This document shows positions 7,082 to 14,331 of a stretch of DNA of 42,860 nt, piece by piece. The notes under the pieces were generated by a model. It did no database searches and had not been told where the DNA came from. It was given only the letters and a program-made list of their open reading frames with translations. Made by a program: the position numbers and the translations under genes. Source of the stretch: DALYJJ01 sp031969915. Its GTDB lineage: Bacteria > Acidobacteriota > Terriglobia > Bryobacterales > Bryobacteraceae. The stretch covers positions 1 to 42,860 of the forward strand of contig DALYJJ010000044.1 in assembly GCA_031969915.1 (NCBI GenBank). The letters are read 5' to 3'. The stretch's first letter is position 1; every line of letters starts with the position of its first letter.

Positions 7082-7569
7082 CAGCACGCCTTTCGGTATT
7101 TGCCGCCGAACACGTATTTCTTGAACGGAATCCAACGGCCCTTCTGGACGAAGCCCCAGTCGCGCGACTTGCGCAGCACGATCACGAGCGTCCAGCAGTT
7201 GCCACACTCAGCGGCGCGCACGCGGTGCAGGTGCTCGGCGGGGAAGGAACGAATCCAGGGGGCTACGTAACGCCGCGTTGAAGTCAGGAGCCCGTCGACT
7301 TCGCGGAATGTGTCCTCGTAGTACCAGCCCTTCAGGCCGATGCTGATGAACCGCCGGGGATGATCGTGCGGATCGAGCGCCCAGTCGTCGCCGAGGAAGT
7401 GATGTAGATAGAAGCCAATCCCCAAAATCTGAAGCAGTGTCCAGCGCTCCAGGTAAACTGGACACACCCCGTTGCCGGACATCGTCTCGTAAAAGGTGAG
7501 CCGGTTAAGCAGCCGCCTCCACAATGGCAATGGGCCAGCCGGAGGAATCACAGAGTCGACGATCTTCAT
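7081..7569 (-). CDS. Cupin-like hypothetical early protein
   Basis: Predicted 162 aa from the ATG at 7569; a GTG at 7587 would add six residues but lies within a hairpin. The centre reads WALDPHDHPRRFISIGLKGWYYE, a pattern seen in cupin-fold phage proteins in which HxH-type histidines can bind a metal and the strand GWYYE closes the barrel. A pair of cysteines (AAECGNCW) lies further on. No catalytic assignment is possible. Its stop overlaps the start of the DnaA-like gene. Confidence 0.65.
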   Translation of the reverse strand: MKIVDSVIPPAGPLPLWRRLLNRLTFYETMSGNGVCPVYLERWTLLQILGIGFYLHHFLGDDWALDPHDHPRRFISIGLKGWYYEDTFREVDGLLTSTRRYVAPWIRSFPAEHLHRVRAAECGNCWTLVIVLRKSRDWGFVQKGRWIPFKKYVFGGKYRKAC

Positions 7570-7579
7570 AGCATTGCGC

Positions 7580-7596
7580 AGCGGCACGTTGCCGCT
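7580..7596. promoter_or_regulatory. Hairpin between Gam-like and cupin-like genes
   Basis: A perfect 7-bp stem (AGCGGCA with TGCCGCT) and 3-base loop sit exactly between the stop of the Gam-like gene and the next start. There is no U tail, so it is more likely an mRNA stability or translational element than a terminator. Confidence 0.5.
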
Positions 7597-8150
7597 CAGG
7601 CGGCCTTCGCGGCCTCGGTGGTCACAGGGGTGTAAACGATGTTCGGCTCGATGAAGAAGCCTTCGTCCTGCTCGACGGCCAGGCCCGCGGCGCGGAGCGC
7701 GGCTTTGTCCAGGGTCTCGCGGTCGGCGATGATCTGCGCCTCGTTGATCTCTTCCTTCAGCCGGATGTATTTGCCACCCAGCTTCTCCTTTACGATGGCG
7801 ACCAGGTCATCCCACTTCGTCTTCACCTTCTTCACCAGCTTGGGCATGCCCGTCCGGAAACCGAACCGGCCATGCAACCAGGTCACGGACTTGTTCTCGC
7901 CAAACACCTCGGGATGGTTCTCGGCGTAGATGCGCACCAGATCGGTCTGGCGAGAGATGATCTGGTCGCACTCTTCCAGGCGCGCGGCGAATTCCTCATC
8001 CAGCTTTTTGGTGGCGGCGGCCTTGTCTGCGTCGATGCGGTTGCGGTTGATCTGCGCCTGGCGCACGAGCGCGAGCGCGGCGGCGGCTTCCTGCTGCGTG
8101 ACGTCCGTCGGCAGCACGACTTTGATGCGGTTCTTGTTCTTCTGTTTCAT
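7596..8150 (-). CDS. gam: Mu Gam-like host-nuclease inhibitor
   Basis: Predicted 184 aa. The helical, charged architecture fits the Phage_Mu_Gam family: a long N-terminal coiled coil (VTQQEAAAALALVRQAQINR to about residue 75), a central HPEVFGENKSVTWLHGRFGF segment, and a lysine-rich C-terminal half. Family members bind double-strand DNA ends as Ku-like dimers and protect phage DNA from exonucleases such as RecBCD. It lies in the early operon downstream of transposase and ATPase, as in Mu, where Gam protects linear infecting DNA. No residue appears missing from the characteristic segment. Confidence 0.85.
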   Translation of the reverse strand: MKQKNKNRIKVVLPTDVTQQEAAAALALVRQAQINRNRIDADKAAATKKLDEEFAARLEECDQIISRQTDLVRIYAENHPEVFGENKSVTWLHGRFGFRTGMPKLVKKVKTKWDDLVAIVKEKLGGKYIRLKEEINEAQIIADRETLDKAALRAAGLAVEQDEGFFIEPNIVYTPVTTEAAKAA

Positions 8151-8154
8151 AGGA

Positions 8155-8538
8155 TCAATGGTTCGGCGGCTCGGTTTCCGCCATTTCGAGTTCCTTCACG
8201 GCGTCGTAGAGTTCCTTGTCGTGCTTCATCGCCACTTTCACGCAGTCGGCGTAGCTCTTACCCCAGCACGTTGTCCCGTCGCTTGCCATCACGAGGAACG
8301 GTGCGTCTTTCACGCCGTCGCGCTGCTGTGTTTCTTCGAGCCAGCACAGGTAGTCGAAGCAGTCGGCTTTATACATCATCTCCTGTGTTAGCATCGCGCA
8401 GAGACGAGTTGCTATTTGGTCATCAGAGAGCTTTGACGCCACCGAACCACTGCATGGAGCAGAACCCGGCGGAGTCGCGGGCAGTTGAGAGTCACTTGGC
8501 ATTGGTATCCTTATGGGTTGTCGCGCCGGGTCGCTCAT
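8155..8538 (-). CDS. Hypothetical early protein
   Basis: Predicted 127 aa. The first roughly 35 residues are Pro/Ser-rich and disordered; the rest is helical, with MYKADCFDYLCWLEE and GKSYADCVKVAMKHD. It is unrecognised. The ATG at 8538 is preceded by a 20-bp linker (8546-8565) found inverted and perfect at 41484-41503, upstream of the last tail-region gene. It ends 4 bp before the Gam-like start. Confidence 0.6.
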   Translation of the reverse strand: MSDPARQPIRIPMPSDSQLPATPPGSAPCSGSVASKLSDDQIATRLCAMLTQEMMYKADCFDYLCWLEETQQRDGVKDAPFLVMASDGTTCWGKSYADCVKVAMKHDKELYDAVKELEMAETEPPNH

Positions 8539-8545
8539 GCAGACC

Positions 8546-8565
8546 GGTAAGGGGTGAAACGTAAT
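8546..8565 (-). repeat. 20-bp linker repeated at 41484-41503
   Basis: The minus strand reads ATTACGTTTCACCCCTTACC, identical to + strand 41484-41503. In both places it lies a few bases 5' of a start codon (ATG 8538 here; TTG 41506 there). Confidence 0.85.
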
Positions 8566-8984
8566 CAGTCCTCCGGCTCCTCGTAGTCATCCTCGTAATC
8601 GTAATGCCCGCGCGCGGCCCAGTAGTCGTCGTCGCGGGCCTTCTTCACGACGGCCTTCTCTTCCGGGGTCCAATCGCTTTCAGGCTTGGTGAGGATGTCT
8701 TCAGCTTGAGCGACAATGGAGCGGCGTTCGTGTGGCGCGTCGTTGCGGATCTCCAGGGCGCGCCGGGCGATCTTGTATTGCTCGACCGCCTTGTCCGCCA
8801 GGCGCGCCGCTTCCTTGCGCAGCGCGTCCACATGCTGGCTCGTCAGGAAATCGTGCGTCCCATCGGGGTGCATCGTGGACATCGAGCCGAGTACCACCTC
8901 GAAGTGGCAGTAGTCGTGCGAGCGCATCACCTTTACCGAGCAATGGTCGATGGCGGGGACGGGTTGGGTTTGATCTGTGTTCAT
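8565..8984 (-). CDS. Hypothetical early protein, acidic C-terminus
   Basis: Predicted 139 aa. An N-terminal strand-rich segment (VKVMRSHDYCHFEVVLG) is followed by long helices (VDALRKEAARLADKAVEQYK) and a strongly acidic, tyrosine-containing tail (DYEDDYEEPED). The acidic tail recalls DNA-mimic proteins, but the evidence is composition only. The start lies 3 bp after the upstream stop. No known family recognised. Confidence 0.6.
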   Translation of the reverse strand: MNTDQTQPVPAIDHCSVKVMRSHDYCHFEVVLGSMSTMHPDGTHDFLTSQHVDALRKEAARLADKAVEQYKIARRALEIRNDAPHERRSIVAQAEDILTKPESDWTPEEKAVVKKARDDDYWAARGHYDYEDDYEEPED

Positions 8985-8987
8985 GTT

Positions 8988-9287
8988 TCAATAGTTAAGT
9001 AGGTGGCGGGGCTTTTGTGTGCCGATCCGCCGGGGTTTGGTGGTTACAAATGGGCAAACCGGAATTTCCGGTCCGGTATCGTCACTGTTGGTGGCGGACA
9101 CGAATTTGGTGCCGTCAGGCACTGTTTTGAATTGGAGATCCAACGGCCGCTTGAGAATACAGATCTCGTCCTTGTAGAGTCGGTCATCCACAACCAGGGA
9201 GTTCGCCAGCAACTTGAATAGCGCTTGCACGCCCTTTTCGTCTGGCAGCAGGAGGTCGGTGTGGTTGATGCGCAACAAGACCTTCAT
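8988..9287 (-). CDS. Hypothetical early protein
   Basis: Predicted 99 aa from the ATG at 9287. This start overlaps the stop of the 58-aa gene upstream (ATGA) and has a GGAAAGG-type ribosome site. It begins MKVLLRINHTDLLLPDEKG, a compact alpha/beta opening, followed by VQALFKLLANSLVVDDRLYK. The C-terminus is basic. Family unknown. Confidence 0.6.
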   Translation of the reverse strand: MKVLLRINHTDLLLPDEKGVQALFKLLANSLVVDDRLYKDEICILKRPLDLQFKTVPDGTKFVSATNSDDTGPEIPVCPFVTTKPRRIGTQKPRHLLNY

Positions 9288-9460
9288 GCCTTTCCTTTCC
9301 GCCGTTGGAAGTGATCGGCCTTGATCCGCTCGCGGATGCGTTCTGCTTGGGCGATGCTCACAAAGCCACAGATCGCGAGAAAAACACGTGCGCGTTCTGC
9401 CCGATTGAAAATGTTTTCCGCCGGCCAATGACCGACGTGCAGGCTGCGGTTACGCTTCAT
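9284..9460 (-). CDS. Small basic hypothetical protein (58 aa)
   Basis: Predicted 58 aa. It is short, but its start overlaps the upstream stop (ATGA, 9457-9460) and its stop overlaps the downstream start (9284-9287), so it fills the interval exactly. The sequence opens MKRNRSLHVGHWPAENIF and continues RARVFLAICGFVSIAQ before a basic amphipathic helix (AERIRERIKADHFQRRKG). Possibly nucleic-acid binding. No family recognised. Confidence 0.65.
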   Translation of the reverse strand: MKRNRSLHVGHWPAENIFNRAERARVFLAICGFVSIAQAERIRERIKADHFQRRKGKA

Positions 9461-9735
9461 CGGCGCACCACTCCTTCCGCGTCGCAGCGCTCTTCGAGTT
9501 CCAGGTGGCGAAGGCGGGTGCGGATCTGCTCGGCGAAGACCTGGGCGTTGTGCCAGTCGCCTTCCTCGATCATGTTGCGGAGCCCGAGCAGCCAGGGCTC
9601 GAAACGATCCAAGTTCCGAGTTTCGGGTTCGGGGTTTCGGGTTTCGGGCAAGGCGGCCCCGGAGGTTGCCGCCCCACCAATAAGCACGCGGCCGAGCTTC
9701 GCGTGCGTGGGCAGGATCAGGTTGAGCAGGCTCAC
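9457..9735 (-). CDS. Hypothetical early protein carrying P1 and linker inserts
   Basis: Predicted 92 aa from the GTG at 9735, which overlaps the upstream stop as GTGA. The middle is made of two repeat insertions read in frame: palindromic element P1 (9647-9678, GGAATSGAAL) and then the TTTCGGG tract (9613-9648, PETRNPEPETRN). The flanking parts, VSLLNLILPTHAKLGRVL and EPWLLGLRNMIEEGDWHNAQ, look like ordinary folded helices. It may be an old small helical protein whose loop tolerated insertions. Function unknown. Confidence 0.6.
   Translation of the reverse strand: MSLLNLILPTHAKLGRVLIGGAATSGAALPETRNPEPETRNLDRFEPWLLGLRNMIEEGDWHNAQVFAEQIRTRLRHLELEERCDAEGVVRR
9613..9648 (-). repeat. Linker tract, class AACCCGAAAC (in frame)
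   Basis: Degenerate units of CCCGAAA lie on the coding strand directly 3' of palindromic element P1 copy 2. The same unit class precedes starts at 15692, 26845 and 32560. Confidence 0.75.
9647..9678 (-). repeat. Palindromic element P1, copy 2 (in frame)
   Basis: Differs from copy 1 at one loop position on the coding strand (ACCTCC for ATCCTCC, giving Thr for Ser). The arms are identical. The translated product is GGAATSGAAL. It is directly joined to the TTTCGGG tract. Confidence 0.8.
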
Positions 9736-9941
9736 CGGGAACCTCCCGGTTGGCACACGCGCTCGGGCGCGGCGGGTTGCGGGTTGATCAGCCTTGCTGC
9801 CGGCAGTGTGTAAGCGCATTTCACGACGTTCGTGCAGCGGCCGTGACGCACCGGCTCACCACAGCGCGGACACCGGGCAATGACCTCGCCCGGTTCGTTC
9901 TCCGCGTCTCCGCGTCTCCGGGTCTCTGTTTCCTTCTTCAT
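9732..9941 (-). CDS. Zinc-ribbon small protein
   Basis: Predicted 69 aa from the ATG at 9941, which follows a CACTGTTCACTG-type linker and a GGAG ribosome site; an ATG at 9962 is less likely because it lies within the linker region. CPRCG then HGRC and KCAY provide four cysteines suited to one zinc ion. The N-terminus (KKETETRRRGDAENE) is encoded by a degenerate GGAGACGC tract (9892-9932). It overlaps the next gene as GTGA. Role unknown, probably nucleic-acid or protein contact. Confidence 0.6.
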   Translation of the reverse strand: MKKETETRRRGDAENEPGEVIARCPRCGEPVRHGRCTNVVKCAYTLPAARLINPQPAAPERVCQPGGSR

Positions 9942-9955
9942 ACGTTCTCCGTTTC

Positions 9956-9985
9956 TGTTCACTGTTCACTGCTAACTGTTCACTG
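9956..9985 (-). repeat. Linker tract, class GTTCACTG
   Basis: Units of GTTCACT on the + strand (CAGTGAAC on the coding strand) lie just 5' of the ATG at 9941. Related CACTG/ATTACTG tracts lie at 19821-19847 and 37697-37731. Confidence 0.7.
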
Positions 9986-10315
9986 GCTCACCAGCCGCCA
10001 GCCGGCGAGGAACACCCGCGCCAGGCCGCCAGCCACAAGGCCGGCGCCGAACGCAAACGCGATCGCGCAGATCCCGATCACGCCGCTCGTCACACACGTG
10101 ATCGCCGTCTTTTCAATGAGTTTTTTCATTCCAAGGTTCGTTGTTTGTGGTTCGTGGTTCGTGGCCGCTTCTTCGGCCTCGCGCAGGGCGTTGATCTCCG
10201 CGGCCATCAACTCGTGCTTGGCCTTGTCCATCCGCCTTTCCGCATCCAATTTTTGGAGCATGCGCTCAATGGGTGTCATTGGGAGGCAGGCTGAAGGTGA
10301 TGCCATCCTTGTCAC
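9980..10315 (-). CDS. Hypothetical membrane protein, possible two-gene fusion
   Basis: Predicted 111 aa from a GTG at 10315 that overlaps the upstream stop (GTGA); an ATG at 10279 is an alternative. The N-terminal half is a charged helix (IERMLQKLDAERRMDKAKHE). The C-terminal half has a hydrophobic segment (CVTSGVIGICAIAFAFGAGL). The two are joined by NHEPQTTN, encoded by a linker tract (10135-10164) like those usually found between genes. An ATG at 10129, right after the tract, could start a separate 49-aa membrane peptide (MKKLIEKTAI). Whether one or two proteins are made cannot be decided from sequence. Confidence 0.5.
   Translation of the reverse strand: MTRMASPSACLPMTPIERMLQKLDAERRMDKAKHELMAAEINALREAEEAATNHEPQTTNLGMKKLIEKTAITCVTSGVIGICAIAFAFGAGLVAGGLARVFLAGWRLVSQ
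10135..10164 (-). repeat. Linker tract, class CGAACCACGAACCAC
   Basis: Degenerate ACGAACC units on the coding strand, 5 bp before an in-frame ATG (10129). The same class lies at 19256-19286, 4 bp before the ATG at 19291. Confidence 0.75.
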
Positions 10316-10719
10316 AGCTGTGCGGTTTTTAGGATTAGGTCAGAACTGCTCTCCGGAAGAGGATACTCTGGCCGAATGACCACCTCGATTCGCAGGAAGG
10401 TGCGGGAGTAAACTCGCACCTTGTAGGCACCCCGCCAGGTTTTGCTCCAAGCCACCCGCCACAGTTTGCGCTCTGAATCGTGCTCCAGCGTCCAGTAGTT
10501 GCCGTGGTCATCTTTGTCTGGACCGTAGTATGTGTGAACCCCGTGCTCGAAGATCACCCGGCCCATCCCGGCCTTCTCAATGAGTGATGAGCAGGCAGCG
10601 ATGTATGCCACCGGCGGTCCCGCGACCGGCGAGCGGGTCCAATAAACCAGCGAGCCCTCCTTGCCCGCCAGCCGTGTTTCGCGGCCAGGAAGGTGTTGCA
10701 ACTTCAGATTCTTAAACAT
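10312..10719 (-). CDS. Hypothetical early protein
   Basis: Predicted 135 aa, strand-rich with many aromatics (GSLVYWTRS, HTYYGPDKDD, WRVAWSKTWRGAYKVRVYS). The ATG at 10719 has a good AAGGA ribosome site about 8 bp upstream. It overlaps the next gene (GTGA). No recognised motif. Confidence 0.6.
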   Translation of the reverse strand: MFKNLKLQHLPGRETRLAGKEGSLVYWTRSPVAGPPVAYIAACSSLIEKAGMGRVIFEHGVHTYYGPDKDDHGNYWTLEHDSERKLWRVAWSKTWRGAYKVRVYSRTFLRIEVVIRPEYPLPESSSDLILKTAQL

Positions 10720-10750
10720 AATGAATTCCTTTCTTTTTCGTGGTGGTCGG

Positions 10751-11032
10751 CTATTCGGCGTGGCTGCGCTCCTTCTTGGTTGCGCGGGGAATGATCACAC
10801 GCTCCCAGTAGACCTTCCGCTGGCCAGAGGCCCCGCAGCGCATGCAGCGGAGATGGAACGAGGTGCATTTTTGGTAGCCTTCACCGCGGGGGTGTTTGGT
10901 TGTGCGCATGCCCACGACCTCGCATCGGCCAAGGCACGTTCTTGTTTCGTCTCCATCGTCTCCAACATATAGCCAATGGTTGCAGCGGAAGGTAAAGTGG
11001 TCGGTGTCGTCGGTGGTGATGTTCGGATTCAT
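10751..11032 (-). CDS. Cysteine-rich zinc-binding protein
   Basis: Predicted 93 aa from the ATG at 11032, which overlaps the stop of the ATPase gene (ATGA, 11029-11032). Cysteines occur as FRCNHW, RTCLGRC, KCTS and RCMRCG, together with several histidines, suggesting one or two zinc sites. It follows the transposition ATPase directly, so it may be a transposition or early regulatory accessory factor (inference from position). Confidence 0.6.
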   Translation of the reverse strand: MNPNITTDDTDHFTFRCNHWLYVGDDGDETRTCLGRCEVVGMRTTKHPRGEGYQKCTSFHLRCMRCGASGQRKVYWERVIIPRATKKERSHAE

Positions 11033-12177
11033 GACCACTCCTGTTCCTGGATGCTCTGGGCCTCGATGATGAAGTGCGCTTCGACGACGTGTTCCCAGCT
11101 CACTTTTTCGTCGCGCTTGGCCGCCAGCTTCTTCGCGTAGCGCACCCGCTCGGTAATCGCCAGCAGGCCGTCCCGTTTCGCCACCACGCGCAGCATCTCG
11201 CGCGGGTGCTCGCTCTGCTTCTTGACGGTGACCACGAGATCCTTGTCCGGGAATTCCAGGCCCGCCGGTTTCAAAATCGCCGTGAGATCGCCCACGGTCG
11301 GCATCTTCGCGAGGAACACCTTGTGAACGCCCCGCCGCCAGACCTGTTGCAACTCCGCCTGGCTCGATGCCTTGAGGTTGTCCAGGTGCGTCCAGCACAG
11401 GACGAAACCAGCCTTCGTGAAATCATGGAGCCGACGCACCACCTCGATGCACGCGAAGAAGCTGTTCTTCCGGTACGTGTGCTGGAGGAGGTGGCACTCG
11501 TCGATGATCAGGACGGTGTCGCGCGTGAGGGCGCGCTTGATGCGCTCGATGAGGTTCGCCGTGTTCGACTTGTCCGAGATGCCGGCCGCGTCCGCGATGC
11601 GCCGCACGAGTCCGCCCAGGCCGCTGGCCGCGTCGAGCTTCACCATGATGGTCCGGCCGTGATTGTTGGTGGCGGTGTAGTACTCGAGGGCGAAGGTCTT
11701 GCCGATGTGGCTGGGGCCGTAGAGCAGCACCATCGTGTTGCTCTCGCGGGCCAGGTCGCACGCGCGAAACACCTTTGCCGCCGTGGGGGTCTTCACGAAG
11801 CTCGCGTCCGCCTCGATGAATTTCTGGCGCTGCGCGTTGATGAATTCGCGGGCGGCCTTGGCCAGCTTGGCCGGCACGTCGTAGCGCGCACCCGTCTCCG
11901 GGTTCGTGTAGGTGCCGTTGTAGATCTTCCAGATGACGTTCCAGGAGAAGCCGACCGCCTCGGCGAATTCCTGCCGCGTCACGGGATGCCGCTCATCGAT
12001 GCACCAGAGGAACGCCTGGACCATCGTGTCGCGCGCCTCGGCGGTGCAGTGGGAAAGATTCTTGCGGATCTGGTCCGTGCTGAAGTTCCAGCCCGCGCGC
12101 ACGCTTTGGCCCGCGAGCGCTTGCTCGCCGCCTTCGTCCTCGGGCGCCGGGCCCACCAGTTGATTGTCGTCCGTCAT
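11029..12177 (-). CDS. MuB-like transposition ATPase
   Basis: Predicted 382 aa. An N-terminal helix-turn-helix (about residues 60-90, PVTRQEFAEAVGFSWNVIWK) resembles the DNA-binding domain of MuB. The AAA+ core has Walker A GPSHIGKT at 154-161 and Walker B TVLIIDECHLL with Asp226-Glu227. MuB-type proteins polymerise on target DNA with ATP, deliver it to the transposase and confer target immunity. The gene follows the transposase after 65 bp. The start has a CGGAGAAC ribosome region preceded by a GAGGAC/GAGAAC linker (12201-12239). Length and order are as expected for Mu relatives. Confidence 0.9.
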   Translation of the reverse strand: MTDDNQLVGPAPEDEGGEQALAGQSVRAGWNFSTDQIRKNLSHCTAEARDTMVQAFLWCIDERHPVTRQEFAEAVGFSWNVIWKIYNGTYTNPETGARYDVPAKLAKAAREFINAQRQKFIEADASFVKTPTAAKVFRACDLARESNTMVLLYGPSHIGKTFALEYYTATNNHGRTIMVKLDAASGLGGLVRRIADAAGISDKSNTANLIERIKRALTRDTVLIIDECHLLQHTYRKNSFFACIEVVRRLHDFTKAGFVLCWTHLDNLKASSQAELQQVWRRGVHKVFLAKMPTVGDLTAILKPAGLEFPDKDLVVTVKKQSEHPREMLRVVAKRDGLLAITERVRYAKKLAAKRDEKVSWEHVVEAHFIIEAQSIQEQEWS

Positions 12178-12200
12178 GTTCTCCGTATTTCCTGTTTGTT

Positions 12201-12239
12201 GTTCGTTCTCGTTCTCGTCCTCGTCGTCGTCCTCGACTC
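12201..12239 (-). repeat. Linker tract, class GAGGAC/GAGAAC
   Basis: On the coding strand, degenerate GAGGAC and GAGAAC units lie between the transposase stop and the ATPase start. The tract is related to 6007-6028. Confidence 0.7.
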
Positions 12240-12242
12240 GGC

Positions 12243-14249
12243 TCAGCCGAGCAGTGCCTCGGCTGAAAATTCGTCAGCAGGTGGGGCGGCATTCTCCTGG
12301 GCCGCCTCGACCAGCGATCCCGCGTCGCCGGCGAAATGGCGGAGGGCGCGCTGGCGCTGTTTCTCGTTGTCCGTCACGGCGCGGCTCGGATCGAGCAGTC
12401 GGTCATTGATGCGGGCGTTCTCGATGGCCTGCTCGGTGATGTCCGCGTGCCGGGCGCGCACGGGCGCGAGCTTGTCCGCCAGGCGCTGTTTGGCCCGGCC
12501 GTGGGCGCGTTGCAGGGCTTCGACATCCGCCCGGCAGACCTTCTGCACGCGCTTTGCAATCCCCAGGTGAACGCCGCGCGCGTCGTGGACGAAGAGCTGG
12601 TCGGGCGCGAGCGGGTTCACAAACACCTGGTAGCGCTCGCGATCGGTCAGCTCGATTTCGCGCCCCTCTGGCGTGCGAATGCGGGCTTCAAAGCGCAGTT
12701 CCTCGGGCGCGATCTCCGTGTCCGTGAACTCGAAGTAACTGCCCTCGACGCGCTCCTCCCGCGCGAAGTCCAGCCCGAGAATTTCCGCCACCACATAAGC
12801 GGGGATGCGCACGAGCGCCGGGCGGTTCTGGGCGTGGACTTCGGCGGGGGAAAGTTTCCGCTGCCGCAGGAACCGTGCGTCGGCGGTAGCGGCCGATTGC
12901 AGGAGTTCCCGGGTGGTGGGCGGCAGCGAAAGGAATTGGTCGCGACTGATCCAGTGATCGGTGTCGGGCGCGAGCCGGTAATCGATGGTGAAATGGCCGC
13001 ACTCATTCCAGCCTTCGAGCTGGTGCCAGTCGCGGCCGTTGATCTGCGCGTAGATGTCCGAAAGAAGCGGCAGGAACTCGGCGTGATATTCCAGGGCCGG
13101 CAACCGGATCAGCGCCACGCGCTCGGGCTTCGTGAGCGCCAGCTTCTGGATCGCCTTCAGCAGATCCGTGGCGTGCTTGAGCGCGCCGTGCGTGCTCTCC
13201 GGCCGATGCTCGACATCCATGCCGGTCTGCAGCGGGACCGACGCAAGTTCGTTGTGGATGAGATTGTGGAGGGATTCGAGGCTGGCCTTGAAGCTCGGGT
13301 TGCCACCGCCGCGGCCGAGCGCCATGCCGGCCACCGCCTGCTCGCGCCCGGTGATCCCCGAGCGGCGCACGGTGATCAGGCCACCAGTGCGATCGTAGAG
13401 CAACTGCTCGATGCGTTCTGTGATCGCCGCCGTGCCGAGCTCGGTCATGAAGGTTGTCCCGCGCGGACTGTAGCCGTGGTTGAACAACACGTCGGCCAGG
13501 TGCATGTTCATCGACTTCAACTTAAGCCCTTCCTCGGTGCCGTCCGCGTTGCGCAGGCGGGGTTGCGTGCCCCAGGCGAACCGGCACCCGCTGAACACAT
13601 CCAACGTGCCGAGCTCCAACACGCGGGCCACCTGCCCGCGGAACACGACGAAGTTGTCGTGCCACACGTCGTCGGGCATGTAGTGACTTCCAACCCAGAG
13701 CCCGACCCGCGTCGAGAAGGTCTGCGGCGCGAACTTGCGCGCGGCGCCAAGGCCGATCCGCATTGCCGTCAGCGCGAACCGATCCTTGCACTTGCGGGAA
13801 AGATTCCCGTAGCTGCAACCCCGCGGCAGCGTGTGCCGGGGTAGATCGTTGTCCAGGCCGGGGATCTGATCGCCGCGCATCCAAGCGCGGGCGAACTGGC
13901 GGTAGGCGGGCCGTGTCTTGCGCTGGTTACGCTCGGCGAGCGCCTTGAACCACTTGATGAATTCCTCAGTGAGCCCCTCGTCACGGGCGATCAGGCCGTG
14001 CTCGGGATCCCAGCCTGGGACCCGCGCGCGATTGACCAGGCCGCGCCAGCCGTAATCGCGCCAGAGGTAATACCGGCGGATCACGCTCTTCTCAGCGACG
14101 CCCATCTGTCGGGCGAGCGCGCGCAGGCTGGCGACGATGGGGCGTTGCACGGCGGCAAATGCTGCAAACCAGAGATCGATCTCGGCATTGACATCCGGTG
14201 GCAACTGGCCGCGTTCGGCGATGTCGGAAGCGGTGAGGGTGAGAGTCAT
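12243..14249 (-). CDS. MuA-like DDE transposase
   Basis: Predicted 668 aa. The N-terminal part has helix-turn-helix-like segments (LARQMGVAEKSVIRRYYLWRD near 45-65) for binding phage ends. The catalytic core follows: Asp198 in VWHDNF, Asp217 in LDVFSGC, Glu270 in FMTELGTAAI and Glu325 in ASLESLHNLIHNEL. The spacing 198-270-325 (72 and 55 residues) closely matches MuA Asp269-Asp336-Glu392 (67 and 56), with the second acid being Glu instead of Asp. A C-terminal beta-barrel region and a basic, helical tail follow (about 575-640). It would nick and join phage ends to target DNA in replicative transposition. The final residues are encoded partly by an antisense copy of palindromic element P1. Confidence 0.92.
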   Translation of the reverse strand: MTLTLTASDIAERGQLPPDVNAEIDLWFAAFAAVQRPIVASLRALARQMGVAEKSVIRRYYLWRDYGWRGLVNRARVPGWDPEHGLIARDEGLTEEFIKWFKALAERNQRKTRPAYRQFARAWMRGDQIPGLDNDLPRHTLPRGCSYGNLSRKCKDRFALTAMRIGLGAARKFAPQTFSTRVGLWVGSHYMPDDVWHDNFVVFRGQVARVLELGTLDVFSGCRFAWGTQPRLRNADGTEEGLKLKSMNMHLADVLFNHGYSPRGTTFMTELGTAAITERIEQLLYDRTGGLITVRRSGITGREQAVAGMALGRGGGNPSFKASLESLHNLIHNELASVPLQTGMDVEHRPESTHGALKHATDLLKAIQKLALTKPERVALIRLPALEYHAEFLPLLSDIYAQINGRDWHQLEGWNECGHFTIDYRLAPDTDHWISRDQFLSLPPTTRELLQSAATADARFLRQRKLSPAEVHAQNRPALVRIPAYVVAEILGLDFAREERVEGSYFEFTDTEIAPEELRFEARIRTPEGREIELTDRERYQVFVNPLAPDQLFVHDARGVHLGIAKRVQKVCRADVEALQRAHGRAKQRLADKLAPVRARHADITEQAIENARINDRLLDPSRAVTDNEKQRQRALRHFAGDAGSLVEAAQENAAPPADEFSAEALLG
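12280..12309 (+). repeat. Palindromic element P1, copy 5 (antisense)
   Basis: The + strand matches the P1 coding orientation with a few loop changes (ATTCTCCTGG) and keeps GGCGGC/GCCGCC, but the host gene (transposase) reads the opposite strand, giving EAAQENAAPP. It lies within the last 25 codons. Confidence 0.6.
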
Positions 14250-14254
14250 CGGAG

Positions 14255-14324
14255 TTGTTCCCGCGAATTCAAAGCGACCGCGAATTGCATCTCTAATTTG
14301 TGGCCGCCCTGAATTTGTGGGGAA
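14255..14324. repeat. Long imperfect inverted repeat in transposase leader
   Basis: Two arms of about 28-30 nt flank an 8-nt loop: the left arm includes CCGCGAATTCAAAGCGACC (14261-14279), the right arm GGCCGCCCTGAATTTGTGGG (14304-14323). Most arm differences are transitions. The left-arm sequence recurs on the other strand at 27330-27354 (24 of 25 identical). It sits 5 bp 5' of the transposase ATG (14249) and could be an operator, enhancer or mRNA control element. Confidence 0.6.
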
Positions 14325-14331
14325 AAAGAAT

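Noticed and set aside
11074..13844. Long open frames on the + strand opposite the transposase and ATPase genes
   Set aside because: They are mirror frames of GC-rich genes; composition is Arg/Leu/Val-rich without motifs, while the minus strand shows clear MuA/MuB signatures.
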